Shown here: one piece after another, positions 25,609-35,916 of the stretch
Layout: each line of letters starts with the position of its first letter
How positions within the stretch are numbered: the stretch's first letter is position 1
NCBI GenBank assembly: GCA_913061415.1
Contig: CAJXUD010000012.1
Span: forward strand, 53,858 to 117,857
DNA from: an uncultured Oleispira sp.
GTDB taxonomy: Bacteria; Pseudomonadota; Gammaproteobacteria; Pseudomonadales; Oceanobacteraceae
Direction of reading: 5' to 3'
Length of the DNA stretch: 64,000 bases
Notes under the pieces: model-generated
The model's input: the letters and a program-made list of their open reading frames with translations, nothing else
The model's database searches: none
Told to the model about the DNA's origin: nothing
Position numbers and translations under genes: made by a program

Positions 25609-27612
25609 CTATTCAGCCGCTTCAACCAAGTTGAATTTAACTTCACGCAATACTGGCGTAATGCTTGCGATCGTAACGGTTACCGACTGCTCTAAACGAT
25701 ACGCTGTCTCTAGGTGTTTATGCGTCATGGTTTTTGTATCGAACTTCCAGTCTTTGTTACGACGAACATCGATCTGGCCTTCAATACCACAATCATCCAA
25801 ACGAACCGTAAACCCACCGCTGTTCACTTGTACAATCTTCCCCGCACGTTTAACGCCTTCTTTACTTACGCTGCTTGACTCTTTCTCTAGCGTAAACTGA
25901 CGCAGTAACCATTCAGCTTTTAACCACTGATCAGCCTGCCAAGCAGCCATACGGCTATTATTTTGTGCTTTGCCCAATTGCTCTAATACATCCGCTGCAA
26001 TGGCATCCATTGGAGTATCAAACAAATACGACTTAACCAAACGGTGTACTAATAAATCATTGTACTTACGAATCGGCGAAGTAAAGGTTGTATAAGCCGT
26101 TAATCCCATACCGACATGAGGCTTAGGCTCGGTGCCAAATTTACTGCGCTCAAGCTGACGCGCTAAAATTGCCTGCAAAGGTAATTCAAACTTGCCGCCT
26201 TCCGCTTCTGGGTCACCCGCGGCGATCAATTGCTGAATCTCAATAAAGCCTTCTAGCGTTGAGATTTTTTCAGGATTAGCAATCTTCAACTGTTCTTTTA
26301 CTAATGCACGAGCTTCGCCTTGGCGCTCTGAACGAATACCTGCGTGCTGAATAAATAGGCCATGTTCTTTTTGCGCTAAAAAGTCTGCAACACTGCGGTT
26401 AACTGCAACCATGCACTCTTCAACCAACTTATGGGCAACATTACGTTCTGATGGCACAATTTGATCAATCTTACCTTGATCATTCAAAAACGCTTTGTAC
26501 TCAGTACGATCATCTAAGACTAGATTGTGCTGACGACGAAAACCATTTAATGCAATCGCGCAGGCATTTAAATCGGTCAATACCGGCTGGATAACTTCAT
26601 TAATTTGCTCATCACTCGAACTGGCATCGTCTAAGAATGCGGCCACTTGGATATAGCTTAGTTTGGCTTTTGATTCGATTAACGCTGACTCTAAACGATA
26701 GTCAGTAATCTCACCTTGCTCTGAAATCGATAAGTGACATACCAAGGTTGGACGCACTTGATTGGGTAGCAACGAGAACGCGCCTTCAGATAAAGCACTC
26801 GGCAACATTGGAATCATGTTATCAATAAAGTAACTCGAAGTTCCGCGACGCAAAGCTTCTTTATCTAAATCTGAACCTGGTTTGATCGCGCAGCTCGGAT
26901 CAGCAATAGCGACTTGCAAAGACCAGCCCATATCTGTTTTTTGACAGCACAACGCATCGTCCAAATCACGGCTCATCGCCGAATCAATGGTGAGCCAGTT
27001 AGATGCGGTTAAATCCGTTCGAGGGTCAGCTGAAGTCGCTTCATCCATAACGGATAATAACGCTTGAGCTTCATTCTGGCAGTCTTCTGAAAAATCACCC
27101 GCTAGGTCCCATTTACGCATCATCATATTACTTTCAATTTGACGATCGTTAGTTTGACCAATAACGTTTAAGACTTGCGCTTGAACTTTACCGTGAGGAT
27201 AAGGATGCTGAGAAATTTTGCAGGCAACTAGGTCGCCATCTTTTGCACCGCTGCGCTGTGCAGGAGGAACAAAAACCCAACGGTTAAACGTTGGATGGTC
27301 AGGGGAAATGAAATGCCCCTTACCTTTAACAATATATTGTCCAATAAATTCATCTTGAACAGATGAAATTAGCTTTTCGATAATCGCTTGGCTTTTGCCG
27401 TCTTTGGTCTCTTCGACTTTAAAAGCGATGATATCGCCCGACAGGACTTTATCCATTTCGTCTGGGCTTAAAAAAAACTGTTCGTTATCGTCGGTATTCA
27501 CAAAGCCATAACGACCACCGGTTGCGCGCACCCTGCCTTCATGACGAGGAATACTGGAGTGGATTTCTTGCTTTAGTGACTTAAGTTGAGACAGTGCATC
27601 GAGGTTTAACAT
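25609..27612 (-). CDS. rnb: Exoribonuclease II
   Basis: A 667-residue RNase II/R family 3'-5' exoribonuclease. It has N-terminal cold-shock domains (RVRATGGRYGFVNTDDNEQF), the catalytic RNB domain from about residue 205 (IDSAMSRDLDDALCC with the metal-binding aspartates, then SYFIDNMIPMLPSALSEGAF) and a C-terminal S1 domain (KRAGKIVQVNSGGFTVRLDD). The aromatic and charged pattern and length fit RNase II rather than the longer RNase R, which usually has a basic tail. It is convergent to the DUF885 gene with a shared terminator. Confidence 0.93.
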   Translation of the reverse strand: MLNLDALSQLKSLKQEIHSSIPRHEGRVRATGGRYGFVNTDDNEQFFLSPDEMDKVLSGDIIAFKVEETKDGKSQAIIEKLISSVQDEFIGQYIVKGKGHFISPDHPTFNRWVFVPPAQRSGAKDGDLVACKISQHPYPHGKVQAQVLNVIGQTNDRQIESNMMMRKWDLAGDFSEDCQNEAQALLSVMDEATSADPRTDLTASNWLTIDSAMSRDLDDALCCQKTDMGWSLQVAIADPSCAIKPGSDLDKEALRRGTSSYFIDNMIPMLPSALSEGAFSLLPNQVRPTLVCHLSISEQGEITDYRLESALIESKAKLSYIQVAAFLDDASSSDEQINEVIQPVLTDLNACAIALNGFRRQHNLVLDDRTEYKAFLNDQGKIDQIVPSERNVAHKLVEECMVAVNRSVADFLAQKEHGLFIQHAGIRSERQGEARALVKEQLKIANPEKISTLEGFIEIQQLIAAGDPEAEGGKFELPLQAILARQLERSKFGTEPKPHVGMGLTAYTTFTSPIRKYNDLLVHRLVKSYLFDTPMDAIAADVLEQLGKAQNNSRMAAWQADQWLKAEWLLRQFTLEKESSSVSKEGVKRAGKIVQVNSGGFTVRLDDCGIEGQIDVRRNKDWKFDTKTMTHKHLETAYRLEQSVTVTIASITPVLREVKFNLVEAAE

Positions 27613-27691
27613 TAAAACTTCTTCTACTAACGATATGAAAAGAAGCAGTTTAATGGCTTAGGGCAGACTAAGCCAGTAAATAACCATAAAC

Positions 27692-28594
27692 CTAATACTT
27701 CAAGCTCGCACCAATACGCCAATATCGGCTTTGCCCTGGTGTTGCTTTAACCAAAGCCCCAGCATCATCAAAGGCTCGCACTCGTCGATTTCGAAGCTGG
27801 CCTACCTCGGCATTAAGCCATAACGACTCTCGCCAATGAAAATCAGCGCCAAGACCCACCTGCCAATTGCTGTACTGCAAGCTCACGTCTTTCTTGACCG
27901 TATCTGTTTTAATTTCTTCCTTCCAAACTCCACCCGCGGGCTTAATCATGAAGTAACTTTTCAGTGCATTCGATAAGCGATGTTTAACATTAATATTGGG
28001 AAAACCCAGTTCAACCCAAGTCCGCTGTGAGGCTTGAAACCCTACCGATACCAGAGGGCGAACATTATAATCACCAAATGCACGATTGACCGTTAAACCA
28101 TACTGCCAAAAACCGCCATTACCCAGTAGCCGACGGCCCGTTACAGAACCGTTTAGTCCTATTTGATCTATACCGATATTGCTACCATCAGTCATAAAAC
28201 CTGGCTCAAAGTCCAACATAAATAGGTTATTTGAGCCCCTCTGCTGTTGATACTGAATGGGCATGGATAGCCATATATATTCTTTTTGCGCAGCGGTTGA
28301 GCCGCGCCAATCAAATTCTGTTATATCAAGATGAAACTGAGAGCTAAAGCTTTCTCTACGATGACTCTTTTGCTCTAAAGGCAGCGTCATAGACTTTTGG
28401 CTGGCAGAAAAAGTCTCTCCTGGCCCAGATTCTAACGACGTTAAACTTTCGCTACCAATATGAATACCTACCTGCTGCCCATCAGAGTACGGCATTGCAG
28501 CTTGGGCCACACCATTACTCCCCATGGCTAAGAGCAGCATAATAAATGGCTTAACTGAGCTTAGGTTACGAATCTTTTTTATCTTGATAATCAT
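27692..28594 (-). CDS. Exported beta-rich protein, possible outer-membrane barrel
   Basis: The preferred start is the ATG at 28594 (MIIKIKKIRNLSS...), giving 300 residues; the longer reading frame continues to 28723 but only adds non-signal residues that overlap the upstream gene. The signal peptide ends near GVAQAAMP. The mature part consists of alternating strands with aromatic belts, such as YIWLSMPIQYQQQRGSNNLF, TWVELGFPNINVKH, SLQYSNWQVGLGADF and the last strand SRYWRIGASLKY. The C-terminus ends LKY, near the terminal-aromatic rule of outer-membrane barrels. No family is recognised. Its start overlaps the end of the preceding gene by 29 bp, so the two are likely coupled. Confidence 0.65.
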   Translation of the reverse strand: MIIKIKKIRNLSSVKPFIMLLLAMGSNGVAQAAMPYSDGQQVGIHIGSESLTSLESGPGETFSASQKSMTLPLEQKSHRRESFSSQFHLDITEFDWRGSTAAQKEYIWLSMPIQYQQQRGSNNLFMLDFEPGFMTDGSNIGIDQIGLNGSVTGRRLLGNGGFWQYGLTVNRAFGDYNVRPLVSVGFQASQRTWVELGFPNINVKHRLSNALKSYFMIKPAGGVWKEEIKTDTVKKDVSLQYSNWQVGLGADFHWRESLWLNAEVGQLRNRRVRAFDDAGALVKATPGQSRYWRIGASLKY

Positions 28595-29240
28595 TAAATG
28601 TATCTTGCACACTTGCATAGCTGGCCAACGCACCTGTCTGTAGCTCATTTTTTCGTACCGTATCCAATGCTTCAAAAACCTGTAAGACCTGCTCAAAACC
28701 TTTAATAAGATGGGAGGGAGCATTCGTCTCCTTTAATAATTCAGTGTAGCCGCTAACAAACTCATAGGCCTCAGTTTCTTTACGCCTTGAATCTAAGCTG
28801 CTCTGCTCATCCATATTCTGCAGTGAATCTACCGCCAACATCAGGCTTTTAGCGCCTTCGGAATCACCGTCAACAATTTCTCCCATAATAAAATCATTGA
28901 GAAAATTAACCGACTGGGCAATCTGAGACGTCGGTTCATCGGCTTTCACCCCGCCTAAGGCGCGGTACTCAGACTCATTAATGAAACCATCTTGATATAA
29001 ACGTTCGGTGAGTTTAGGAATATCGGTGGATTTAACCGTACCCGAAAAATATTCGGCGGAAATCATACCCAGCTTGGCCCCTTTGTAAGACAAAGAAACA
29101 CTGTCTGCGCTGCTATTACTGGAATAGGGTAAAGAATCAACAATACGCTGCTGGCTGGATGACCCTATGTCATTAGCCGGCTTGCCGTTGAGCATATTAA
29201 GCAAGCCTTGATAAGACTGAGCTTGATTATTAATGTCCAT
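28566..29240 (-). CDS. Soluble protein of unknown function, partner of the exported protein
   Basis: A 224-residue acidic, helical protein. The N-terminal part (SADSVSLSYKGAKLG) faintly resembles the short DSV-LS motif found in flagellar anti-sigma and rod/hook proteins, but I cannot assign it. Later segments include KLTERLYQDGFINESEYRAL and LKETNAPSHLIKGFEQVLQ. No signal peptide or membrane segment is seen. The frame ends 29 bp inside the start of the exported beta-rich gene, so the two probably share an mRNA. Function unknown. Confidence 0.65.
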   Translation of the reverse strand: MDINNQAQSYQGLLNMLNGKPANDIGSSSQQRIVDSLPYSSNSSADSVSLSYKGAKLGMISAEYFSGTVKSTDIPKLTERLYQDGFINESEYRALGGVKADEPTSQIAQSVNFLNDFIMGEIVDGDSEGAKSLMLAVDSLQNMDEQSSLDSRRKETEAYEFVSGYTELLKETNAPSHLIKGFEQVLQVFEALDTVRKNELQTGALASYASVQDTFNDYQDKKDS

Positions 29241-29674
29241 GAATACATCCTAACTGAATACACTTGTTCAGTACTCAGCAAGATATACACCAACAAATAT
29301 TAGTTTTGTCTTTTCAACAACTTACCTCAGCCTTTCAGCCACTATCGAGCTAGACAGCAAGAAATTATTGAGAGTTTTGAGGATTTAAAAGTTTGATAAC
29401 GGTATAAGTGTCATTATATTGCCACTTACCAGTTGCCGTTTAATATAAAGCGGAATTGCAGCGGCAAGTCGTTGCCACACTTAGTTTTTCTAATAAGGGC
29501 TCAGATTCACCAATAAGTGAGCCCGTCATTATCGCGACTAGAGATAACCAATTCTTTCTGCATTAATGACAGAGTATTATAACAGCGGCACAAGGCAGCG
29601 CTGCCATAACAAGATCGCCCCACCTGAATATAGGCTACATTCATAATGCCACTATCATTCTCTAACTAGCAGTC
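29241..29674. other. Intergenic stretch upstream of the DUF3422 stop, no gene seen
   Basis: About 430 bp between two minus-strand genes. It holds a stem gggctca/tgagccc (29497-29503 with 29518-29524) that, read on the minus strand, lies about 150 bp past the DUF3422 stop and is followed by ttatt, a possible weak terminator. The rest shows no coding frame or RNA. The promoter of the 28566-29240 gene should lie at the left end. Confidence 0.5.
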
Positions 29675-31123
29675 CTAGCTAGACTGTTTTGACTCCGCCT
29701 TTTTTTGGTTTATCCGTTTTTTTACTTTCGTGGCTTTATGGCTCTGTTTTGTTAAGCGGGTGCGAATGCTGTGCATGCCCAAATATATTGCGACTAAAAC
29801 AATCGGCATGGCAATACCGGTAGCGATGTCTTTGTTCACAGGCACGCCTAATGCTTTAGCCGCATCAAATCCGTATGCCATTAAAGACAAGGCATAATAA
29901 CCAATCGCGACAACTGACAAACCTTCAACCGTTTGCTGCAGACGTAATTGCAAATGGCTACGACGATTCATCGACGTCAGTAGGTTTTGATTTTGCGCCT
30001 CAATTGAAACTTCCACGCGGGTTCTTAATAAACTGGTTGTGCGGTGAATACGTCGCGACAAATCTTCTAAACGGTCTCGCACCGACTGACAGGTTTTAAT
30101 ACCGGGACTCAAACGTCGTTCCAAAAATTCTTGCAGTGATTGCACGCCATCCATATGGGACTCGTGTAATTGATGCAAACGGTCACCGACTAAATCGTGA
30201 TAGGCATTAGTGGCCGAAAAGCGAAAGTTGGTATCTGAACGGTGCTGTTCAATAGTTGCCGCTAACTGTGATAGTTCCGTTAATAATAGTCGTTCATCAT
30301 CTTCATTTTTAATGTCAGCAATACGCTGATTCAGTACCGCAAGGTCTTCTTCTATTTGGGTGATTGCTGGATTTAATTCTCGAGCGACTGGCAAACCTAA
30401 TAGTGACATTAAGCGATAGGTTTCAATCTCGATTAAGCGCTGAACCAAGCGACCTTTTTGGTAAGGATTGAGCTTATTGCCATGAGCAACTATTCGACCA
30501 AAGCCATCACTATGCAGCTTAAACGCGGTCCAGGCGGCACCACGATCAAAGGCAACATTGGCGCCATTCCAGCGCTGACCTTCAAACCATTTATGCAGTT
30601 CTTCATCCGTTGGTTCATGATCGATCAATGCTAAGTGCAAAGCGACCACAACATTGCCTGGGATGGCGGCGAGCCAATCTTTTGGAATAAACGAAAGCGC
30701 ATCCGCTGAAAACGGCTCTACGTTAGGACAAATAAAGGTAAAATTAGCAAACTCTAAATGGCGTTCCCAGCGTAATTCAAAGCCACCAAAATCTAAGTAC
30801 AAGCACGATGAATCTGCCGCTGGTGCTGGCATACTAAAACGTTTGCACAAATCTACAATATGTTCGTAAAGCGCCTGACTCGCATCACCCAGCATCACCG
30901 TAAAGTGGGTAATTTGGCAAACACCTTCGATGATAGGCGACGGGCGATTATGCAGTTCTTCGTAAAGCGCAGATCGCCAAGGATGTACCTGTAAGGTTAC
31001 GACAGGAGCAGAGATATCTGGCGCAGCGCTTTCTTTACTCACGGATTCCTGAGGAAATTCAACAGATTTTTCTTCAATATCGGACTCAGAAGTCGACTGC
31101 TGTCCTGGTATTAACGTTGTCAT
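29675..31123 (-). CDS. DUF3422 family membrane protein
   Basis: A 482-residue protein. The N-terminal half carries the DUF3422 core: HPWRSALYEELHNRPSP and TWAAFKLHSDGFGRI-like GAAWTAFKLHSDGFGRIVAH. A helical middle with coiled-coil character (EEDLAVLNQRIADIKNEDDE) precedes two C-terminal membrane segments (LSVVAIGYYALSLMAYGF and GIAMPIVLVAIYLGMH) and a very basic tail. The family has no assigned function; predicted membrane topology suggests a cytoplasmic N-terminal domain. It lies between the MksBEF operon and the unknown pair on the same strand. Confidence 0.88.
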   Translation of the reverse strand: MTTLIPGQQSTSESDIEEKSVEFPQESVSKESAAPDISAPVVTLQVHPWRSALYEELHNRPSPIIEGVCQITHFTVMLGDASQALYEHIVDLCKRFSMPAPAADSSCLYLDFGGFELRWERHLEFANFTFICPNVEPFSADALSFIPKDWLAAIPGNVVVALHLALIDHEPTDEELHKWFEGQRWNGANVAFDRGAAWTAFKLHSDGFGRIVAHGNKLNPYQKGRLVQRLIEIETYRLMSLLGLPVARELNPAITQIEEDLAVLNQRIADIKNEDDERLLLTELSQLAATIEQHRSDTNFRFSATNAYHDLVGDRLHQLHESHMDGVQSLQEFLERRLSPGIKTCQSVRDRLEDLSRRIHRTTSLLRTRVEVSIEAQNQNLLTSMNRRSHLQLRLQQTVEGLSVVAIGYYALSLMAYGFDAAKALGVPVNKDIATGIAMPIVLVAIYLGMHSIRTRLTKQSHKATKVKKRINQKKAESKQSS

Positions 31124-31321
31124 TCACAACTTTTCCTTACAGATGAGGCGCGCATTTTACACATTTGGTGATGAGATGTTCAATTTTCAGCGTATTTTAT
31201 CACCTTTAGACTGGCCCATGATTAATTTTTATAGCACTTAGCGCGGCGGCGCTTATTTTTTCTCTATGATAGAAGCAATCGTTTGGCGTAGAATCAAATG
31301 CTGAAAACCTGAGTTAACAAA

Positions 31322-31352
31322 CAAAAAAGCCCAGTAAAACTGGGCTTTTTGA
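31322..31352 (-). terminator. Terminator of the mksFEB operon
   Basis: A stem of aaaaagcccagt (31324-31335) with actgggcttttt (31339-31350). On the minus strand a T-run follows the second arm. It lies 43 bp past the mksB stop and no mksG follows. Confidence 0.85.
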
Positions 31353-31392
31353 GTCTTTATTGACAATTACTCCAATAAGAAAGAGGCGTGTA

Positions 31393-34300
31393 TTAAGCAA
31401 ACTCCTCCATAAAATCGAGCCCTGCCTGATGACGAATTGACTGCCTATGGTTGGCCCACAGCTCTTTAATTCGGTCTTGGTTACACTCTTGGCGATCAAC
31501 CAATACCTTAGTTTGCAGTTCACCTTTCTTCACACCACTGGCCAGCGGAACTTTGCTGAAAACAAACTGATTAGAGATTAGATCCATAAATGGACCCGCT
31601 TTACTGGTTGGCATAATAAACGACAACTGCAAACCAAGCGCTTCGGTCAGGTAGTTAATCACTTCTTTAGAGCGAGTTTCGTCCATTTTAGAGAAGGCTT
31701 CATCCACCAACACGGTGCGCAAATGGGTATCGCCTTCGTTAAAGCGGAACGCTGAAGTAATGGCTGCACTGCGAATAATGTACGCAGGGGTTTCTAACTG
31801 CCCACCCGAGCCCGTACCGTATTGGCTAAGCGCAATCGGGTCTTTGTTCAGCGGCTGTTTGTAAATCTCATACGCGCGGTAATTACGATAGTCCGAGATA
31901 CGCTCTAATTCACGCATCGCTTTGACTTCGTCTTCATCCAATAGCATGGCCATTAATTGATCACGCACTCGTTGCGATGTTTTCGTCAAACCGGCATCAA
32001 ATAACGTTGCACCGTCACCCAAGCTTGGCGATTTAATGACTTCATCAAAGAATTGGAAGTACTCTTTGTATTCAGGCACCCACTCCCAATCGAACCAATA
32101 ACATTCTTTATCGGCACCAAATTTATGATGTGCGAGCTCTTTATTTAATTCTTCTAATACACGCTTACCATCATTGATCGACTGATAAATCGAGTGGCAA
32201 AGATTGGTCACAAACGCATTATTAAAACTTTCTTTTAAACCGGTTAACTTATCTTGTTTTTCAACCAAAATGTTATTGCGTAAACGGTTATGCACACGAT
32301 CCACTTCTCGTTGTAAGCCGCACACATCTTTAAAGAAAGGGACGCCATGCTCTTCGCGATAATTAGGATCGTAAACAATGGCATCAATGGTTTGGCAAGT
32401 TTGGTTATGCTCGGCAATATTGCGCTCTATCTCATGAACCTTGGCATTCATTTCACTGTAAACAGACTTGCGATGATTCTCGATAGAATCTGCTGGGCTA
32501 TTCGCCGCTTCTTCATCGGCTTCTTTTAATCGCGCTTCAGGATCAAACTCTGGCCAAACACTGACAATTTTACGCAAGTTATCTTCTTTGCCATCGGCAA
32601 TATCCGATGTTTCTTCTTGCTGGTCGCTTAGCTTCTTACATAAGCGTTCGCTATCTTTAAGCTGCTGTTCGATGCGCCCCGTTGTACCGTCCAATAGTTG
32701 GATTTGCTGATCCAGCTCGTCCCCTTTCTTTTTCAGTACGGTAAACTCTTCTTCAAGCGCGGTGAAGTCGGATAGATCAACCTTGGCTAAGGCCGCTTCT
32801 GCTTGCTGAATTTGGTAATGAGTTTCTAGCATGTCTTTAATAGAGTTAGCAAAAACCACATGACGTAAATTATTAACCGCTAACAAGATATCTTGTGCTT
32901 GTCGCGCGCTAACTTGAGCGTCGTTTGCTTGGTCTATTAAGCTACCCAGTTCAGATTGCTTAGCGGCTAACGCACGCTCACGGGCACCTTGTCCAAATAC
33001 TAACTCGGCATCATTTAAATCACAGCGGTAGATAGAATAAGCACCACTACCCAGCCCTTCTTTCGTTACCCCGCGGCGAGTTTGGCGCAGTGCGGTGACA
33101 TCTCGAACCTGCTCAACCGATCCATAGCTGGCTTGTAAATAATGACGCGCAGTTGCGTGCTCAAACGACATCAAGTTAATGATGGAGTTATCGGCTAACT
33201 TCATACGATCGCAATCTTTTTTCGCCTTACTGCCTTGTACAACGCGAGCACGGCTACCGCCCTGAATCGAACGCACTATTCGAGCGGCTTCTGCTTCATA
33301 TTCCGATTCAACGATGATGCTAAAACGTGCACCGCCTACATAGCCTTCAATTGCGTTTTGCCATTCTGGATCAGTAATTTCTACATAATCGGCCAATACA
33401 CACGGCTCGGCTTGTGGGCATTCACGACGAATCGTTTCTAAAGCAATGCGCACAAAGTGCGGGTAGTTAAGCTCGCGTGCTTCTAAGCTATCAATGTCAT
33501 TTTGCTTTTGTGCAATCTGACGCTGAACTTGTTGGACTTTCTGCTCACGTCGATCGACCAGTTTGGCCAGTTGATCACGCAATGGAATACCAGAGCTTTC
33601 TAACTCACCACTGAACCAACGCTCGCGCCATTGATTCATCAGTTGTTGATTTTGCTGTGCAGTTTCTAAGTGTGCTTCTAACGGACTTAAATCAACCCAA
33701 TCCTTGCCTAGCAAGGTCGGAAAATCAACCGCCCCTTCACTGGCAATCGCGGCAACATTTTTGGCCATTTCAATCAGTTTACGCTGGCCTAAAGAAGGTA
33801 GATCTACCGAGATCGTCGATTTTTGCAGCGACTTATATAATAATTCAGTCGCCTGTAAAGAAAACTGTGACGCCTTGTCTTGCTCTAATAACAACATGGC
33901 TTGCTGTTGCAATTGCTGCTTGCCACTTTCTACTTTTTGTTCGCATTTGTCTTTATCTTGCAGCGCATCAATGCCTAAACGCTGCGCTTCCATTGCGATT
34001 AACTGTTCGCGTAACTGACTACGTCGATCTTGCGACTGCTCACGTTCTTGCTCTGCGGTGGATAAATCATCACGCAAGTGCTGCTGCTTTTCTTTCGCTT
34101 TTAAATAAATTTGTTGATCATTTAAAAATCGACTTTTTGCCGCGGTATATTCTAAAACGTTGTAATCAATCCATTGATCAATATAGGTTTTAGCCGTTTG
34201 CTTGGTAGAGCTTAAAACATTAATGGTTTCTTGCAGGCGCTTGGCGTCAGATTCCATCGAATAGATGGTTTTCATCAAATCAGAAACCGAACGAATGGCA

Positions 34301-35034
34301 TCGCCAAGATCTTTCTTTTCTAAAATCTCATTGGCCACAAAGCCGTTAATACTTTTCACCGGCTTGTAGGCCATAAAACGTGAAAAAGTACGTGCAGCGT
34401 TCATCGCTTCGCGCTCAGATACCGCATCGTGGCGGCCTCGTAAAGCACCGTATAAACGACGAAGGTATTGCTTTTTAGTATCGTACTTTTCGATATTATT
34501 GGCTTCCATACGACGCTTAAAATGGTTATTAATTTTATCTAAGGCAATAACCTGTCGCTTACCTTCGGCGTCTTCTTGTAAGAAATCCGATAGGGTTAAT
34601 TGTTCGCCAGCAACAATGTAGAACTGTAGGTCATTTTGACGGGCGGTCACTTGGCTGCCTGATTTTTCCATCGAGGCACTGATACCTAAAACGGCCGTAA
34701 AGGCTTCTCCGGACTCACCCTCGGTAGGATGAAAAATTGCCGCTAAATAACCGATCGCACCATTTGGACGAGCGTAGCTGCCGTCATCACAACCAAGAAC
34801 ATAAGAGGCCAGTGTACGAACGTTTTTACCGCGCCCACGCTGAGTTGCTTCGTCTTGGCCTGGGTTGTAATGGAATAAAGTATCATGAGCGGCGGTCATC
34901 ACGGTTTGAATCGCATCGGCTGCGGTTGTTTTACCTGAGCCGTTACCACCGGATAATAAATTGATCGGTCCAAAGTCAAATTCTAATGCGGGGATATTGC
35001 CCCAGTTAACGTATACAAATTTCTTTAAAAACAC
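31393..35034 (-). CDS. mksB: MksB, SMC-like ATPase of the MksBEF condensin
   Basis: A 1213-residue SMC-like ATPase. The Walker A motif GGNGSGKTTAADAIQ is at about 29-43, the ABC signature region reads YGTGSGGQLETPAYII, and Walker B is TVLVDEAFSKMDETRS near the C-terminus. The centre is long coiled coil broken by a hinge-like domain (about 560-650; EGYVGGARFSIIVE). The Walker B and signature match the MukB/MksB/JetC type. MksB folds chromosomal DNA with MksE and MksF. The start is GTG at 35034 with an aagga ribosome site, 10 bp after mksE. Confidence 0.93.
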   Translation of the reverse strand: MFLKKFVYVNWGNIPALEFDFGPINLLSGGNGSGKTTAADAIQTVMTAAHDTLFHYNPGQDEATQRGRGKNVRTLASYVLGCDDGSYARPNGAIGYLAAIFHPTEGESGEAFTAVLGISASMEKSGSQVTARQNDLQFYIVAGEQLTLSDFLQEDAEGKRQVIALDKINNHFKRRMEANNIEKYDTKKQYLRRLYGALRGRHDAVSEREAMNAARTFSRFMAYKPVKSINGFVANEILEKKDLGDAIRSVSDLMKTIYSMESDAKRLQETINVLSSTKQTAKTYIDQWIDYNVLEYTAAKSRFLNDQQIYLKAKEKQQHLRDDLSTAEQEREQSQDRRSQLREQLIAMEAQRLGIDALQDKDKCEQKVESGKQQLQQQAMLLLEQDKASQFSLQATELLYKSLQKSTISVDLPSLGQRKLIEMAKNVAAIASEGAVDFPTLLGKDWVDLSPLEAHLETAQQNQQLMNQWRERWFSGELESSGIPLRDQLAKLVDRREQKVQQVQRQIAQKQNDIDSLEARELNYPHFVRIALETIRRECPQAEPCVLADYVEITDPEWQNAIEGYVGGARFSIIVESEYEAEAARIVRSIQGGSRARVVQGSKAKKDCDRMKLADNSIINLMSFEHATARHYLQASYGSVEQVRDVTALRQTRRGVTKEGLGSGAYSIYRCDLNDAELVFGQGARERALAAKQSELGSLIDQANDAQVSARQAQDILLAVNNLRHVVFANSIKDMLETHYQIQQAEAALAKVDLSDFTALEEEFTVLKKKGDELDQQIQLLDGTTGRIEQQLKDSERLCKKLSDQQEETSDIADGKEDNLRKIVSVWPEFDPEARLKEADEEAANSPADSIENHRKSVYSEMNAKVHEIERNIAEHNQTCQTIDAIVYDPNYREEHGVPFFKDVCGLQREVDRVHNRLRNNILVEKQDKLTGLKESFNNAFVTNLCHSIYQSINDGKRVLEELNKELAHHKFGADKECYWFDWEWVPEYKEYFQFFDEVIKSPSLGDGATLFDAGLTKTSQRVRDQLMAMLLDEDEVKAMRELERISDYRNYRAYEIYKQPLNKDPIALSQYGTGSGGQLETPAYIIRSAAITSAFRFNEGDTHLRTVLVDEAFSKMDETRSKEVINYLTEALGLQLSFIMPTSKAGPFMDLISNQFVFSKVPLASGVKKGELQTKVLVDRQECNQDRIKELWANHRQSIRHQAGLDFMEEFA

Positions 35035-35044
35035 GCTCTATTCC

Positions 35045-35902
35045 TTATTCCGCAAACAAGCTGGTTGTCTTAGTTTCAGACGGCTTGTCTGACTGAACTT
35101 CTACTTCTGATTGCGCTTCTTCTATGACTTCAGTTTCTGACGTTTCAACTTCTTCTGATGCAGCTGCTTCTGATGTAAGCTCTACGGGTTCAGCTTCAGA
35201 AATATTATCTTCGCCATCGGCGTCTTCTGAAGTACTGATTTCTTGGCTATCTTCATAGGAAGTTCCAGACAAATCCTGCTCATTTTCAATCAGGTCGGTT
35301 AAGACTTGCTCGCTCACATAGCTCATGATCATCGGGCGAATGCGCATCCACATATCACCATCATCTAAACGATCTTCGTTAGAAAGCTGGATAAGGCGTA
35401 ATTGCTTTAAGCGACGAAAAAGCTGTTTACGCTCAGTCATATTGTCTGGCAGAGTGCGCTTTAATAGGTTTTTAATCGCAATGCTCAAAGATTCTAGCGA
35501 GACCATCACGCAGCCTTGCTCATCCACTTGTCCTTCACGCAAGGCTTTGTCATATTGCGCGCGCAATACCAAAATCAAGGCGACTTCATTTTGGTTTAAG
35601 CGCATACGCAAGCCAGGGCTTTGCACGGCATTCGGTTCATCTTGCACCCCAGGAATTTGTGCACCCGGTGGATACAAGCGAATAAACTGAAAACGTTTAT
35701 CGTGCTGAACACGTACTCCGATTAATTCGAGGTAGTCGGCAACAATTTCTTCTAAACGCAAATAGCGATCATAAAGCTGCTGTTCAATTTGACTTTCATC
35801 ACGACAAATCACCCCATAATCCAATAATCGAATTAATAACTCAGACAGCTCGCGGCGGTCTAGGCCTTGTTTCTCTAATTTTTGCTCAATAAATTGCAAC
35901 AT
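35045..35902 (-). CDS. mksE: MksE, KITE subunit of the MksBEF condensin, with an acidic tail
   Basis: A 285-residue protein whose core (about 1-210) matches MksE/Jet[38 protein letters not shown] and the winged-helix part [14 protein letters not shown]. Residues about 215-285 are an acidic, low-complexity tail ([20 protein letters not shown] and similar), absent from shorter homologues I know. MksE bridges the MksF kleisin and MksB. It starts 14 bp after mksF and is followed by mksB within the operon. Confidence 0.9.
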   Translation of the reverse strand: MLQFIEQKLEKQGLDRRELSELLIRLLDYGVICRDESQIEQQLYDRYLRLEEIVADYLELIGVRVQHDKRFQFIRLYPPGAQIPGVQDEPNAVQSPGLRMRLNQNEVALILVLRAQYDKALREGQVDEQGCVMVSLESLSIAIKNLLKRTLPDNMTERKQLFRRLKQLRLIQLSNEDRLDDGDMWMRIRPMIMSYVSEQVLTDLIENEQDLSGTSYEDSQEISTSEDADGEDNISEAEPVELTSEAAASEEVETSETEVIEEAQSEVEVQSDKPSETKTTSLFAE

Positions 35903-35916
35903 TATTTTTCTCTCTA

